A DNA stretch of 33,079 nt from Spirochaetia bacterium (GTDB lineage: Bacteria; Spirochaetota; Leptospiria; Turneriellales; JAOUFE01). The stretch lies in NCBI GenBank assembly GCA_029858425.1, contig JAOUFE010000012.1, positions 1 through 33,079 of the forward strand, given 5' to 3'. A program made the translations under genes and the position numbers. Below the pieces are notes generated by a model. The model was not told where the DNA came from and did not search any database. It worked only from the letters and a program-made list of their open reading frames with translations. Below, piece by piece: positions 1 to 6,848 of this stretch (its first letter is position 1; every line of letters begins with the position of its first letter).

Positions 1-73
1 GCCTGCGGCCTTGGTACCTGGAAGTAAATTTTCTTTGAAAACCTCTTTTTTCTGTAGGGGTTGATGGAGGCTC

Positions 74-108
74 TTTGGGAAACCGGCGTCTTGCGGCGGT
101 TTCCCAAA
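74..108. repeat. 12-bp perfect stem-loop
   Basis: An inverted repeat TTTGGGAAACCG (74-85) pairs perfectly with CGGTTTCCCAAA (97-108) around an 11-nt loop. No T-run follows on either strand, so it is not a textbook terminator by itself. It sits just left of a second hairpin that does end in a T-run and may belong to the 3' end of a plus-strand gene outside the window. Confidence 0.6.
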
Positions 109-118
109 AGCCGGAATC

Positions 119-143
119 AAGGGGCGTAAGCCCCTTTTTTTTT
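119..143 (+). terminator. Rho-independent terminator, plus strand
   Basis: A stem AAGGGGC / GCCCCTT with a GTAA tetraloop is followed at once by an unbroken run of T on the plus strand. This is the standard intrinsic terminator shape. It would end a plus-strand transcript entering from left of the window and face the dinG-like gene, whose stop lies 11 bases further right. On the minus strand no T-run follows the stem, so it probably does not terminate dinG. Confidence 0.7.
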
Positions 144-153
144 GCCTGATTTA

Positions 154-2268
154 TTAAATTAAACTATTCTTTTTTATAACAGATTTTAAGTCAGCCAACG
201 TCTTAACTAACGGGATATCAGGCAGGTTCGCGAGCATTCGTTTGCCGTAATTTTTATGTAGCAGACGGCTGTCGAGGATAGCCACAAAACCGGTATCTGT
301 CTCGCTGCGAATCAACCGCCCAAAAGCCTGCTTTAACATCAGGCACGATCTGGGCAGCGAAATTTTCATAAACGGATTTTCATTTTTCTTTTCCAGGATT
401 TTGGATCGCGCCTGCAAAAGGGGATCCCCGGGAGGAGTAAACATCATTTTGGTAATAATCAAAGACCGCAACTGTTTGCCCGTAACATCGATTCCCTGCC
501 AGTATGAATTGGTGCCCAATAAAACCGAATTGGGCGTTTCCTTGAATTTTTTTAAAGCCAGATCGGCGCCAAATTCCAATTGTGAAAATACCGGCAAATT
601 CAGTTGTTCCTTTATAATCATGCCCGCATGATTGAGCAAATAGTTTGACGTAAACAAGACGAGCGCTCCGCCACCAGAAAGTTTGATCAACTCTAATACT
701 TCTTCCATTAAATTACGCTCATAAAGTTCTTTGGCGCCTCCAGATGCTCCCCATTCCGGAGCGCTGAGATGGGCTGGAATATACATGACGCTTTGTCGGG
801 CATAATTAAACGGCGACTCAAAATAATCAGTTTTGAAATCCATGCCCATATCGCTTTCCGGCGACTGCCCAAAGGCTTCCGACATAAAATCCCTGAAATA
901 TCCTCCGCGCAAAAGATCTGCTTTGTCTCGCGGGCGTTTGTCGAAAGGCCAGTAGCCGATTGTGGCGCTTGTCCAGACCTGCCCTTCTGTCATGAGGGGA
1001 GAAAGCTCATCGCCCAGATTTAAATTGCACACAAACAAATAGAAACGGCTGTGAATTTTTTCTCCCCAATACACCATTTTTTCAAAGTTCATGTGCTGAT
1101 AATACGTAAAAAAAAGCATGGCTTTTTTTACTGCCTTTAAGATTCCATTGAGCGCATTTAATGTGCCCGAATCTTTTTCATCAATGACAAGCTCTGCAAT
1201 ATTGTCGCATATTTTTTCCAGTAAAAACAAACATTCTTTTGTATCAATATTTTGTTTTTCAAAAATAATTTTTCGGCTGTTTTCCTCAAAATTAAGCGAA
1301 AGTTGAACTTCCCACGATGAGAAAAAAACATGCCACACGCTCTCCAGGTTTTTCCAGTTTTCCGACCACTCCTCATAGGCTTCCTGCGGTAGAGATTTTT
1401 TTATTCTGGATTCAAATTTACGACTGACTTCGCGGATGGTTTCTGTGGAAAACCGGTGCGTTAATATAGATTGACCGCTCTGAATTAATCCATGAGCTTC
1501 ATCAAACACCACGGCCGAATATGGGGGAAGGGTGCGTTTTTCGTTAAAGAGGTTGTACAAAAAAAGGTGATGATTTGCAATGATGATTTTACTGTTGTTC
1601 CAGGCGGCCTTTGCCCTGTAATAATTGCAGTAATTAAAATGCAGGCATTTATTGGCCGGGCAGCCATCTGGATCGCGTCCAATAAATTTCCAGAAATCTT
1701 CGGGAAAGGGTTTTTCCATGTCAAAAATATGCCCATGGATTTTATTTTCATTAACTTCCTTTGTCCAGGTATTATAGCGTTCGAGCTCTGATTCAGAAAC
1801 CAGATCCCTGAATTTGCCTTCCACAAATGCTTCATCATGCCGGAGCCGACAATAATAATTGCTGCTGCCCAGAGCCAGTTCAAAGGCAAGGTCGACCCCC
1901 AGCAGGCTTTTTAGCGAGGGGATATCTTTTCTAAAAATCTGCATTTGAAGATTTTTTGTCTCGGTTGTGACAATGACCCTTTCATCTGTGAGGTATGAAT
2001 AGGCGATGATTGCAATAAGATAGGCAAAGGACTTTCCAATTCCTGTTCCAGCCTCGACGATATAAACAGATTCATTCATCAGGCTTGCGAGTATGTTTTT
2101 GGACATCTCAATCTGGTCTTTTCTGCTTTGGTATTCCGGATACTCACCTGCAATCCGGTGAAATGCGCCTTCAATAATTTCATTCAACACTTCTACGGAT
2201 ATATTTTCCGGCTTTTGATTTTCTCCATCATACCACGGAGGAAATGAAATATTTTCTTTTTTTTCCAT
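154..2268 (-). CDS. dinG: DinG/XPD-family ATP-dependent DNA helicase
   Basis: The product is a superfamily 2 helicase of the DinG/Rad3/XPD type, about 704 residues, close to the family length. Visible motifs are Walker A (GTGIGKS, about residue 75), the Walker B/DEAH box (VVFDEAH) and the C-terminal block LKQAFGRLIRSETDTG (helicase motif VI). Between Walker A and DEAH lie four spaced cysteines (one in NYYCRLRHD, three in CPANKCLHFNYC) that match the iron-sulphur cluster ligands of this family. Such enzymes unwind DNA 5'-3' and act on D-loops, R-loops or damaged DNA in the cytoplasm. The gene is last in a tight minus-strand group after the oppD-like and RNase H-like genes. The ATG at 2268 is preferred over a GTG two codons upstream, but neither has a good Shine-Dalgarno. 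The pairing with RNase H suggests R-loop handling, which is inference. Confidence 0.88.
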   Translation of the reverse strand: MEKKENISFPPWYDGENQKPENISVEVLNEIIEGAFHRIAGEYPEYQSRKDQIEMSKNILASLMNESVYIVEAGTGIGKSFAYLIAIIAYSYLTDERVIVTTETKNLQMQIFRKDIPSLKSLLGVDLAFELALGSSNYYCRLRHDEAFVEGKFRDLVSESELERYNTWTKEVNENKIHGHIFDMEKPFPEDFWKFIGRDPDGCPANKCLHFNYCNYYRAKAAWNNSKIIIANHHLFLYNLFNEKRTLPPYSAVVFDEAHGLIQSGQSILTHRFSTETIREVSRKFESRIKKSLPQEAYEEWSENWKNLESVWHVFFSSWEVQLSLNFEENSRKIIFEKQNIDTKECLFLLEKICDNIAELVIDEKDSGTLNALNGILKAVKKAMLFFTYYQHMNFEKMVYWGEKIHSRFYLFVCNLNLGDELSPLMTEGQVWTSATIGYWPFDKRPRDKADLLRGGYFRDFMSEAFGQSPESDMGMDFKTDYFESPFNYARQSVMYIPAHLSAPEWGASGGAKELYERNLMEEVLELIKLSGGGALVLFTSNYLLNHAGMIIKEQLNLPVFSQLEFGADLALKKFKETPNSVLLGTNSYWQGIDVTGKQLRSLIITKMMFTPPGDPLLQARSKILEKKNENPFMKISLPRSCLMLKQAFGRLIRSETDTGFVAILDSRLLHKNYGKRMLANLPDIPLVKTLADLKSVIKKNSLI

Positions 2269-2292
2269 AATCACGGGTTTTTCACAGGATAT

Positions 2293-2712
2293 TTATTTAT
2301 AGGCTTGATTGGCAAGGTAGTCGGCTATGGCATTTTTTTCGCGGGGGATATGGGAAAACATATATTCTCCTCCCCGGGATAACGCCTTCACCTGTATCCA
2401 GAGTTTTTCAAGATTCAAATTTTTCACTTTATACTGGCCGTTTATCTGCCGGATGACCAGTTCGGAGTCCATAAAGATTTGCGCCTTGCGAATGTCGTGC
2501 GCCAATAGTTTTTTCAGGGCGGCCATGACAGAAAGATACTCCGCTTCGTTGTTGGTTTTTACTCCGACTGCTTCGCTTATGGAAAATACCGGCTGAAATC
2601 CGGATTTAAATTCAACAAGATCTGGAATTGTATTTAAGAAACACACAGCCCCGATGGCCGCCGGGCCGGGATTGCCGCGCGAAGCGCCGTCTGTAAAAAC
2701 CGTATAACTCAT
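2293..2712 (-). CDS. RNase H-like protein (RNase HI / RVT_3 type)
   Basis: This 139-residue protein has the RNase HI fold signatures: FTDGASRGNPGPAAIG at the N-terminus (first catalytic Asp), NNEAEYLSVMAAL (catalytic Glu), MDSELVIRQINGQYKVKN (third acidic residue) and HIPREKNAIADYLANQA at the C-terminus (fourth, Asp). All four acidic positions are present, so catalysis is expected. The family cleaves the RNA strand of RNA-DNA hybrids. It lacks the basic handle of the long E. coli form and resembles the compact plant/archaeal-like group. The start is set at ATG 2712 because it overlaps the TGA of the upstream ABC gene as ATGA, a typical translational-coupling arrangement. A GTG three codons earlier is also open. 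Confidence 0.85.
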   Translation of the reverse strand: MSYTVFTDGASRGNPGPAAIGAVCFLNTIPDLVEFKSGFQPVFSISEAVGVKTNNEAEYLSVMAALKKLLAHDIRKAQIFMDSELVIRQINGQYKVKNLNLEKLWIQVKALSRGGEYMFSHIPREKNAIADYLANQAYK

Positions 2713-3674
2713 TTTACGCACCGGTAATAATGTTTGCCGCTGCTTTTGACAGGAATATCGGTGTCGCAGGATTTATCGTATGAAGTACACCGGTTGCTGA
2801 AAACACATCCTTCCGGAATTTCCCTGAGTTCCGGCACTTTTCCGGGAATTGGTTCCAGTCTTTTTTTGTTTTTCTGCTGCACGTACACCGAAGGTAGAGA
2901 ATTTAATAAACCTTTTGTGTAGGGATGTTTTGGTTTTGACAGCACTTTTCTGGTTTCTCCGAATTCCATTATCAACCCGGCATACATTATGGCAATTTTA
3001 TCGGCAACAAGACTTACAATTCCGATATCATGCGTAATTAACAAAACAGCCATCTGGTTTGAATGGCTCAAATTTTTTATTAGATGCAGAATTTGCGATT
3101 GTATGGTAACATCCAGAGCGGTGGTTGGCTCATCTGCAATGAGCAGGGATGGCGACATGGCCAGAGCCATGGCAATCATGGCGCGCTGCCGCATTCCGCC
3201 GGAGAGTTCAAAAGGATACGAATCTACCCGGCGCTGTGGTTCGGGAATCCCGACATGGGCTAACAATTTAATTGCCTTTTCCCTTGCTTCTTTTTTGGAG
3301 TAATTCCCGTGGGTGATGAATACCTCTCCAATCTGTGTGCCTACGGAAAATACCGGATTTAAAGCCGTCATCGGCTCCTGAAATATGATGGATGCTTCGG
3401 CGCCCCGCATTTTGTTCAATCGTTCATCCCCCATTTTCAGGATGTCTTCATTTTTAAAAAGTATTTGACCTGCCGTAATCCGTCCCGGCGCTTCCACAAG
3501 ATTCAACAGACTCATTGCTGTCAGCGACTTTCCGCAGCCGGATTCGCCAACAAGCGCCGTAATCTCTCCCTCGTTGATATTCAAATCAATTCCCCGAACC
3601 GCAAGCAGCAACCCCGATGGGGTATCAAATCCAATTTGCAAATCTCTGATTTGCAGTAGAGGTTTATCTGACAT
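2709..3674 (-). CDS. Oligopeptide/dipeptide ABC transporter ATP-binding protein (OppD/DppD family)
   Basis: This 321-residue protein is an ABC ATPase. Walker A is GESGCGKS (about residue 43), the Q-loop lies in IIFQEPMTALNPV, the signature is ELSGGMRQRAMIAMAL, Walker B is LLIADEPTTALD, and the switch histidine is in LLITHDIG. After the ATPase core comes the OppD/DppD-specific C-terminal extension, with PIPGKVPEL and the cysteines of CVFSNRC. It would sit on the cytoplasmic face of a peptide or nickel permease. The odd point is context: no permease, binding protein or OppF-like partner is visible, and the downstream genes are nucleic-acid enzymes. It either works with components encoded elsewhere or is an operon relic. 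Confidence 0.88.
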   Translation of the reverse strand: MSDKPLLQIRDLQIGFDTPSGLLLAVRGIDLNINEGEITALVGESGCGKSLTAMSLLNLVEAPGRITAGQILFKNEDILKMGDERLNKMRGAEASIIFQEPMTALNPVFSVGTQIGEVFITHGNYSKKEAREKAIKLLAHVGIPEPQRRVDSYPFELSGGMRQRAMIAMALAMSPSLLIADEPTTALDVTIQSQILHLIKNLSHSNQMAVLLITHDIGIVSLVADKIAIMYAGLIMEFGETRKVLSKPKHPYTKGLLNSLPSVYVQQKNKKRLEPIPGKVPELREIPEGCVFSNRCTSYDKSCDTDIPVKSSGKHYYRCVK

Positions 3675-3896
3675 AATTCATAATTTGTAGATTAATGAGG
3701 ACGTAAAGCAGGAAACTGCCGAGACTGTGCCGGTATCCTTGGGTGCCAGGCTGAAACTGGAAATTCATACTGTTTGATGTTAAAAGGATGCTGTTCCGGG
3801 GCGCTTTGCGCCCCAAAACAGCATCAACGAAACCAGCCCTGACTGCAAAATTCAGTTGCCCTCATGTATTCTTTTTCAAATGCTCCGATCTAAAAG
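3675..3896. other. Divergent intergenic region with a 39-nt hairpin
   Basis: This 222-bp gap separates the divergent oppD-like and DUF475 genes and must hold both promoters. I could not pick a convincing -35/-10 pair. The only clear structure is a two-part stem-loop at 3787-3825: outer arms GATGCTGTT / AACAGCATC and an inner stem GGGGCGC-TTT-GCGCCCC. No coding potential is seen. Metal-responsive riboswitches precede some TerC-type genes, but I could not fit the yybP-ykoY consensus here. Confidence 0.4.
3787..3825. promoter_or_regulatory. Long stem-loop upstream of the DUF475 gene
   Basis: A 9-bp outer stem (3787-3795 with 3817-3825) encloses a 7-bp GC-only inner stem (3798-3804 with 3808-3814) with a three-base loop. 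It ends about 70 bases before the DUF475 start. No T-run follows on the plus strand, so a simple terminator is unlikely. An attenuator or an mRNA-stability element in the leader is possible, which is inference. Confidence 0.4.
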
Positions 3897-4862
3897 ATGC
3901 AATGGGCCAATATTATATTAACCATATCCGGGCTTGCCCTGTTTGAATTGATTTGCAGCATCGACAATGCCATTATTAATGCCGAAATTTTATCTACCAT
4001 GCAGGAGCGCGCCCGAAAATGGTTTTTGCTATGGGGGTTTGGTTTTGCCGTTTTTTTTGTACGCGGATTTCTTCCCTTGATGATCGTCTATGTTGTAAAT
4101 CCCTCTCTTGGATTATGGGGGGCGTTTACGGCCATGTTTAGCCATGACCCGGAGATTTCCAGAGCAATTGAAGCTTCTGCGCCCATTTTATATATGGGGG
4201 GCGGAATTTTTCTTTTATTTTTGGCTTTGTACTGGCTATTTCTGGAGGAAAAAAACATAGGAATGCATGTTGAAAAAATTATCATGACTCACGGATTCTG
4301 GTTCTATGCGATTGCCAGTATAATACTAACCGTTGTCGTCTGGTTTTCCATGCAAATGGATACTCTGCGGGCATTTGGAGCTGTGGTCGGTTCCAGCGTT
4401 TTTTTTATTACTCACGGGTTTAAGCACAACGCGGAAGAAAGCGAGAAAAAACTTATCGATCAAAAATCGGGCAGGTTATCTGATTTAAGCAAACTTCTTT
4501 ACCTCGAAGTTATTGATACCACCTTTTCTATCGACGGGGTTCTCGGGGCATTTGCATTTACTCTGGCGGTTCCCCTGATTTTGGTGGGCAACGCCTTTGG
4601 AGCATATGCAGTTCGTCGCTTGACTATTGGAAATATTGAGAAGATTAAGAATTATCTTTATCTAAAAAATGGCGCCATGTACTCCATATTGGCTCTCGGA
4701 GTGGTGATGTTGGCCGATGGTTTTTCAGTTCACGTCCCTACCTATGTTTCGCCGGGTATTACCTTTTTATTTGTGGGCTATTTTTACTGGAAGTCCATAA
4801 AACATCCGGAATATTTAAAAACGAGCGGCAATAAAAAAAAGGATAAAAAAAACAAGAAATAA
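3897..4862 (+). CDS. DUF475 / TerC-like integral membrane protein
   Basis: This 321-residue polytopic membrane protein begins with FELICSIDNAIINAEIL, the acidic in-membrane motif typical of the TerC/DUF475 group. The partner motif sits in the second half as LEVIDTTFSIDGVLGAFAFT. Such paired Glu/Asp motifs in an inverted repeat are known in the LysE/TerC/MntP transporter superfamily, whose characterised members export Mn2+ or protect from metal and tellurite stress. About eight hydrophobic segments are visible, and the tail is very lysine-rich (KKKDKKNKK). The gene stands alone on the plus strand and converges with a lipoprotein gene 10 bases away. The Shine-Dalgarno (AAAAG) is weak. The metal-ion role is a family inference. 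Confidence 0.8.
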   Translation: MQWANIILTISGLALFELICSIDNAIINAEILSTMQERARKWFLLWGFGFAVFFVRGFLPLMIVYVVNPSLGLWGAFTAMFSHDPEISRAIEASAPILYMGGGIFLLFLALYWLFLEEKNIGMHVEKIIMTHGFWFYAIASIILTVVVWFSMQMDTLRAFGAVVGSSVFFITHGFKHNAEESEKKLIDQKSGRLSDLSKLLYLEVIDTTFSIDGVLGAFAFTLAVPLILVGNAFGAYAVRRLTIGNIEKIKNYLYLKNGAMYSILALGVVMLADGFSVHVPTYVSPGITFLFVGYFYWKSIKHPEYLKTSGNKKKDKKNKK

Positions 4863-4872
4863 TCTGATAGAC

Positions 4873-5304
4873 TTATTTTAAATCGGGATCGGCCAACAGC
4901 TCTACATCTGCCTTGTTTGAGCGGACAATAATTACCTTGCTCTCAAATTTTTCATTTTTGGAAGAAAGTCGAAAAAGTGTTTTTGCGGGCACAAACAACG
5001 CTTCGCCTGGCTTCAGCTCGTTTGTTCCCTGTTTCAGATCCACCAGTGTTGTTTCCCGAACAGCGTATATAAAAATTTCGTCGGCAGGTAATATTGTAAA
5101 AACCTGCGGTCTCTTGCCAACACTTAAAACAGAACCATTTAATTCGTCTCCTTCAAATATCTCGAGATTCTTCTTTGCAGGAGACGCAGAATCTGTAAAA
5201 TTGTGAAAAGATAAAAACCGGATTGGTGGTTGTTGTTTCCTGTCGCAAAAACTACTTAAAGTAAAAACTCCAATGATTACAGGGATAATTGCCTTGTTTT
5301 TCAT
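4873..5304 (-). CDS. Small lipoprotein with cupin-like segment
   Basis: This 143-residue protein has a short signal peptide ending in TLSSFC, a loose spirochaete-style lipobox, so it is probably lipidated at Cys20. The mature part is rich in predicted beta-strands. The stretch LKPGEALFVPAKTLFRL resembles the G-E-x-x-x-x-P strand-turn of cupins, but no metal-binding histidines are present. Start support is AGGA about nine bases upstream of the ATG. The gene lies beyond the terminator that closes the three-lipoprotein group, so it may have its own promoter. I do not recognise the family and assign no function. Confidence 0.65.
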   Translation of the reverse strand: MKNKAIIPVIIGVFTLSSFCDRKQQPPIRFLSFHNFTDSASPAKKNLEIFEGDELNGSVLSVGKRPQVFTILPADEIFIYAVRETTLVDLKQGTNELKPGEALFVPAKTLFRLSSKNEKFESKVIIVRSNKADVELLADPDLK

Positions 5305-5340
5305 ATTTGTTTTCCTGATTCCTGGATAAATTTCAGAGAA

Positions 5341-5377
5341 ATAATAGAAGAGCAGAATATTTCCGCTCTTCTATTAT
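5341..5377 (-). terminator. 13-bp hairpin after the lipoprotein trio
   Basis: ATAATAGAAGAGC (5341-5353) pairs perfectly with GCTCTTCTATTAT (5365-5377) around an 11-nt loop. On the minus strand it lies just after the stop of the last C-X9-C lipoprotein gene and is followed by a T-rich stretch (TTTCTCTGAAATTT). It probably ends that transcript or protects its 3' end. The palindrome could also serve the convergent direction. Confidence 0.6.
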
Positions 5378-5395
5378 AAAATGGTAGCTTCCTGG

Positions 5396-5635
5396 TTAGT
5401 GTATTATTCCAGGAGCAGTTACCTTTACAGTTTTGCAATTCAATGCGCCGCCTGCTGTAGGCTTGCAATATTCGGTAAGGCTTGGATCTTCAATTACTCC
5501 AAAAACTACATAGGTAAGTTTTGATCCAACTCTGTATACTCCGCCCTTACCATCAGATGCATAGGATCGGAACGTGCGTATACATGAACCGAAAAAAAAT
5601 ACGGATATTAGCGTTAAAAATATTAATTTTTTCAT
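5396..5635 (-). CDS. Small C-X9-C lipoprotein, paralogue 3
   Basis: This 79-residue protein has the signal peptide MKKLIFLTLISVFFFGSC, with Cys18 as the likely lipidation site. The mature part is only about 60 residues and contains YRVGSKLTYVVFG followed by two cysteines exactly nine residues apart (EYC to LNC). The same C-X9-C spacing occurs in the two upstream genes, which marks a tandem paralogous group despite low identity. The pair could form a disulphide in the periplasm or at the surface. A strong AAGGAG precedes the start. It is last in the trio and is followed by the 5341-5377 hairpin. The function is unknown. Confidence 0.7.
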   Translation of the reverse strand: MKKLIFLTLISVFFFGSCIRTFRSYASDGKGGVYRVGSKLTYVVFGVIEDPSLTEYCKPTAGGALNCKTVKVTAPGIIH

Positions 5636-5656
5636 ATTATTCTCCTTATTGTTTTG

Positions 5657-5911
5657 TTATTTCTCATTAACCGCACCGAATCCGGTTGTTAAGAAACCCG
5701 CACCGTTTTTGCCAGGAACACATTTGAAATTTCCTGACGCATCTGCTGTGCACAATGCCAGATACATTTTATCTGAAAATAAACCTACAACTTCTGTTTC
5801 CAGAGAGTATGTCCTATCGCCTATTTTTTTAATGTATCCGTAATGGTACGTTTCACAATTGCTGATTGCAAATACGGATATTAAAAATGCTAAAATTATT
5901 AACTTTTTCAT
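5657..5911 (-). CDS. Small C-X9-C lipoprotein, paralogue 2
   Basis: This 84-residue protein has the signal peptide MKKLIILAFLISVFAISNC, with a lipobox-like ISNC. The mature domain starts ETYHYGYIKKIGDRTYSL and carries the paired cysteines ALC and FKC with nine residues between them. It ends in a glycine-rich tail (GAGFLTTGFGAVNEK). An AAGGAG sits at good spacing before the ATG. It is 21 bases upstream of paralogue 3 and 13 bases downstream of paralogue 1, so the three are almost certainly co-transcribed. No known domain is recognised. Confidence 0.7.
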   Translation of the reverse strand: MKKLIILAFLISVFAISNCETYHYGYIKKIGDRTYSLETEVVGLFSDKMYLALCTADASGNFKCVPGKNGAGFLTTGFGAVNEK

Positions 5912-5924
5912 ATTTTTCTCCTTT

Positions 5925-6170
5925 TTATTTCGCCATTTCTACGGCTACTGAACCGCAGGTCATTTCTAATTCGGATGTGGCAGTACATTTCAGTATTGTC
6001 CCAACAAAACTTTTCTTCCCATTACCGGATGTTCCCGTTTCTGCAGCTGCAGATATATAATAGGTACCTGCTTCTACCCCTTCTGTTATTCCATTGAAAT
6101 GAATAGTAGAGCATGACGCAGCTACAAGCAAAACTCCAAGAGCAACAATTAACACTTTAATTTTATTCAT
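5925..6170 (-). CDS. Small C-X9-C lipoprotein, paralogue 1
   Basis: The start is placed at ATG 6170, because GGAGG precedes it at good spacing and a signal peptide (MNKIKVLIVALGVLLVAASC) begins there. The frame is open further upstream but lacks both features. The lipobox AASC is close to consensus. The 81-residue product contains AGTYYISAAAE and two cysteines nine residues apart (LKC to MTC), as in the two downstream genes. It is the first gene of the trio. An inverted repeat at 6197-6215 lies just upstream of the ribosome-binding site. The function is unknown. Confidence 0.7.
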   Translation of the reverse strand: MNKIKVLIVALGVLLVAASCSTIHFNGITEGVEAGTYYISAAAETGTSGNGKKSFVGTILKCTATSELEMTCGSVAVEMAK

Positions 6171-6196
6171 TTTTTCCTCCATAAATAAACTTATTC

Positions 6197-6215
6197 GAAT
6201 CTGTTTTTCAGATTC
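6197..6215. promoter_or_regulatory. Inverted repeat in the leader of the lipoprotein trio
   Basis: A perfect 7-bp inverted repeat GAATCTG-N5-CAGATTC lies 27 bases upstream of the start codon of the first lipoprotein gene. Its size and place suit an operator or an mRNA leader hairpin. The spacer is TTTTT on the plus strand and AAAAA on the transcript. Confidence 0.45.
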
Positions 6216-6257
6216 CAAAGCATTGACGCAATGGTTGTGCATAATGTCAATTCATTT

Positions 6258-6297
6258 CCGGGTTTAAGTTATGAGTTTAAGTTCCGAGTTTAAGGTT
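6258..6297. repeat. Three 13-nt direct repeats in a divergent promoter region
   Basis: Three consecutive copies of about 13 bases run CCGGGTTTAAGTT, ATGAGTTTAAGTT and CCGAGTTTAAGGTT, with core GAGTTTAAGTT. They lie between the divergent lipoprotein and heme-motif genes. Tandem sites with a near 13-nt period could be a regulator-binding array, but slippage-prone low-complexity DNA is an equal explanation. Confidence 0.5.
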
Positions 6298-6361
6298 AGG
6301 CCGCGCAATTATTGATTGACATGGCGACATATCCTCCCCAATCACCGCAAGGAGAATGATC

Positions 6362-6793
6362 ATGATAAAAACCTTATTCAATATTTTTCTTGTGTTAGCT
6401 TCATCTATGGCCTTGAGCCAATGTTCAGCTACGGCTGCAAGCAATTGCCAGAGTACGCCTTCGGCAACCGGACTAACCACTTCTTCGGCAACCAGTATCA
6501 GTCATCGTCCTGGAGAAGCATGTCTTGGCTGCCATGGCGGTTCAGTTTCAACTGTTTTTACTTCCGCTGGCACATTATATGTCGGGGCTAATTCTACAAC
6601 AACAGCCACAACGGGTACTGTGACAGTAGATACTCAATCTCTTACAGTAGATACCTGCGGAAACTTTTACACTACAAAAAATATTGCTTTCCCGGCATCA
6701 ACAAGTACCGCCGCTAAAGCGATGTCCAATCCTGCCAGTTCCGGCGATTGTAATGCTTCAGGCTGTCACGACAGCAACCGTCGAGTATACTGA
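6362..6793 (+). CDS. Small lipoprotein with CXXCH and CX4CH heme-type motifs
   Basis: This 143-residue protein has a signal peptide ending in MALSQC (probable lipidation). It then has a Ser/Thr-rich linker, SHRPGEACLGCHGG (a canonical CXXCH c-heme site) and, near the C-terminus, GDCNASGCHD (C-X4-CH, a rarer but known heme-binding spacing). Between them is a beta-rich segment with AGTLYVGAN and CGNFYTTKN. It looks like a small exported di-heme c-type cytochrome or cytochrome-like lipoprotein at the inner or outer membrane. ATG 6362 is chosen over ATG 6356 because AAGGAG ends seven bases before it. No cytochrome partners are nearby. Electron transfer is inferred from the motifs only. Confidence 0.7.
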   Translation: MIKTLFNIFLVLASSMALSQCSATAASNCQSTPSATGLTTSSATSISHRPGEACLGCHGGSVSTVFTSAGTLYVGANSTTTATTGTVTVDTQSLTVDTCGNFYTTKNIAFPASTSTAAKAMSNPASSGDCNASGCHDSNRRVY

Positions 6794-6801
6794 TTTTGAC
6801 G

Positions 6802-6848
6802 ATAGCGCTGATTGCGATCAGGCTAAAACCTGTTGTGATTAGCGCTAT
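6802..6848. terminator. Long imperfect hairpin between convergent genes
   Basis: ATAGCGCT (6802-6809) pairs with AGCGCTAT (6841-6848), with further interrupted pairing inside (ATCAGG with CCTG near the loop CTAAAA). It fills the short gap between the plus-strand heme-motif gene and argJ and overlaps the argJ stop codon. A bidirectional terminator is plausible, although neither side has a long T-run. Confidence 0.5.

Noticed and set aside
1-64. End of a plus-strand gene at the left edge
   Set aside because: Two frames stay open to stops at 27 and 64, but neither fragment is recognisable, so no partial gene is called although the terminator at 119-143 suggests one.
3675-3896. Possible yybP-ykoY manganese riboswitch upstream of the TerC-like gene
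   Set aside because: I could not line up the conserved bases of that class; only a plain hairpin is supported.
6292-6299. GTTAGGC-type core, also at 31246-31252, resembling an integron attC end
   Set aside because: No matching RYYYAAC partner at a sensible distance, no foldable site around either, and the nearby genes are not arranged as cassettes at 6292.
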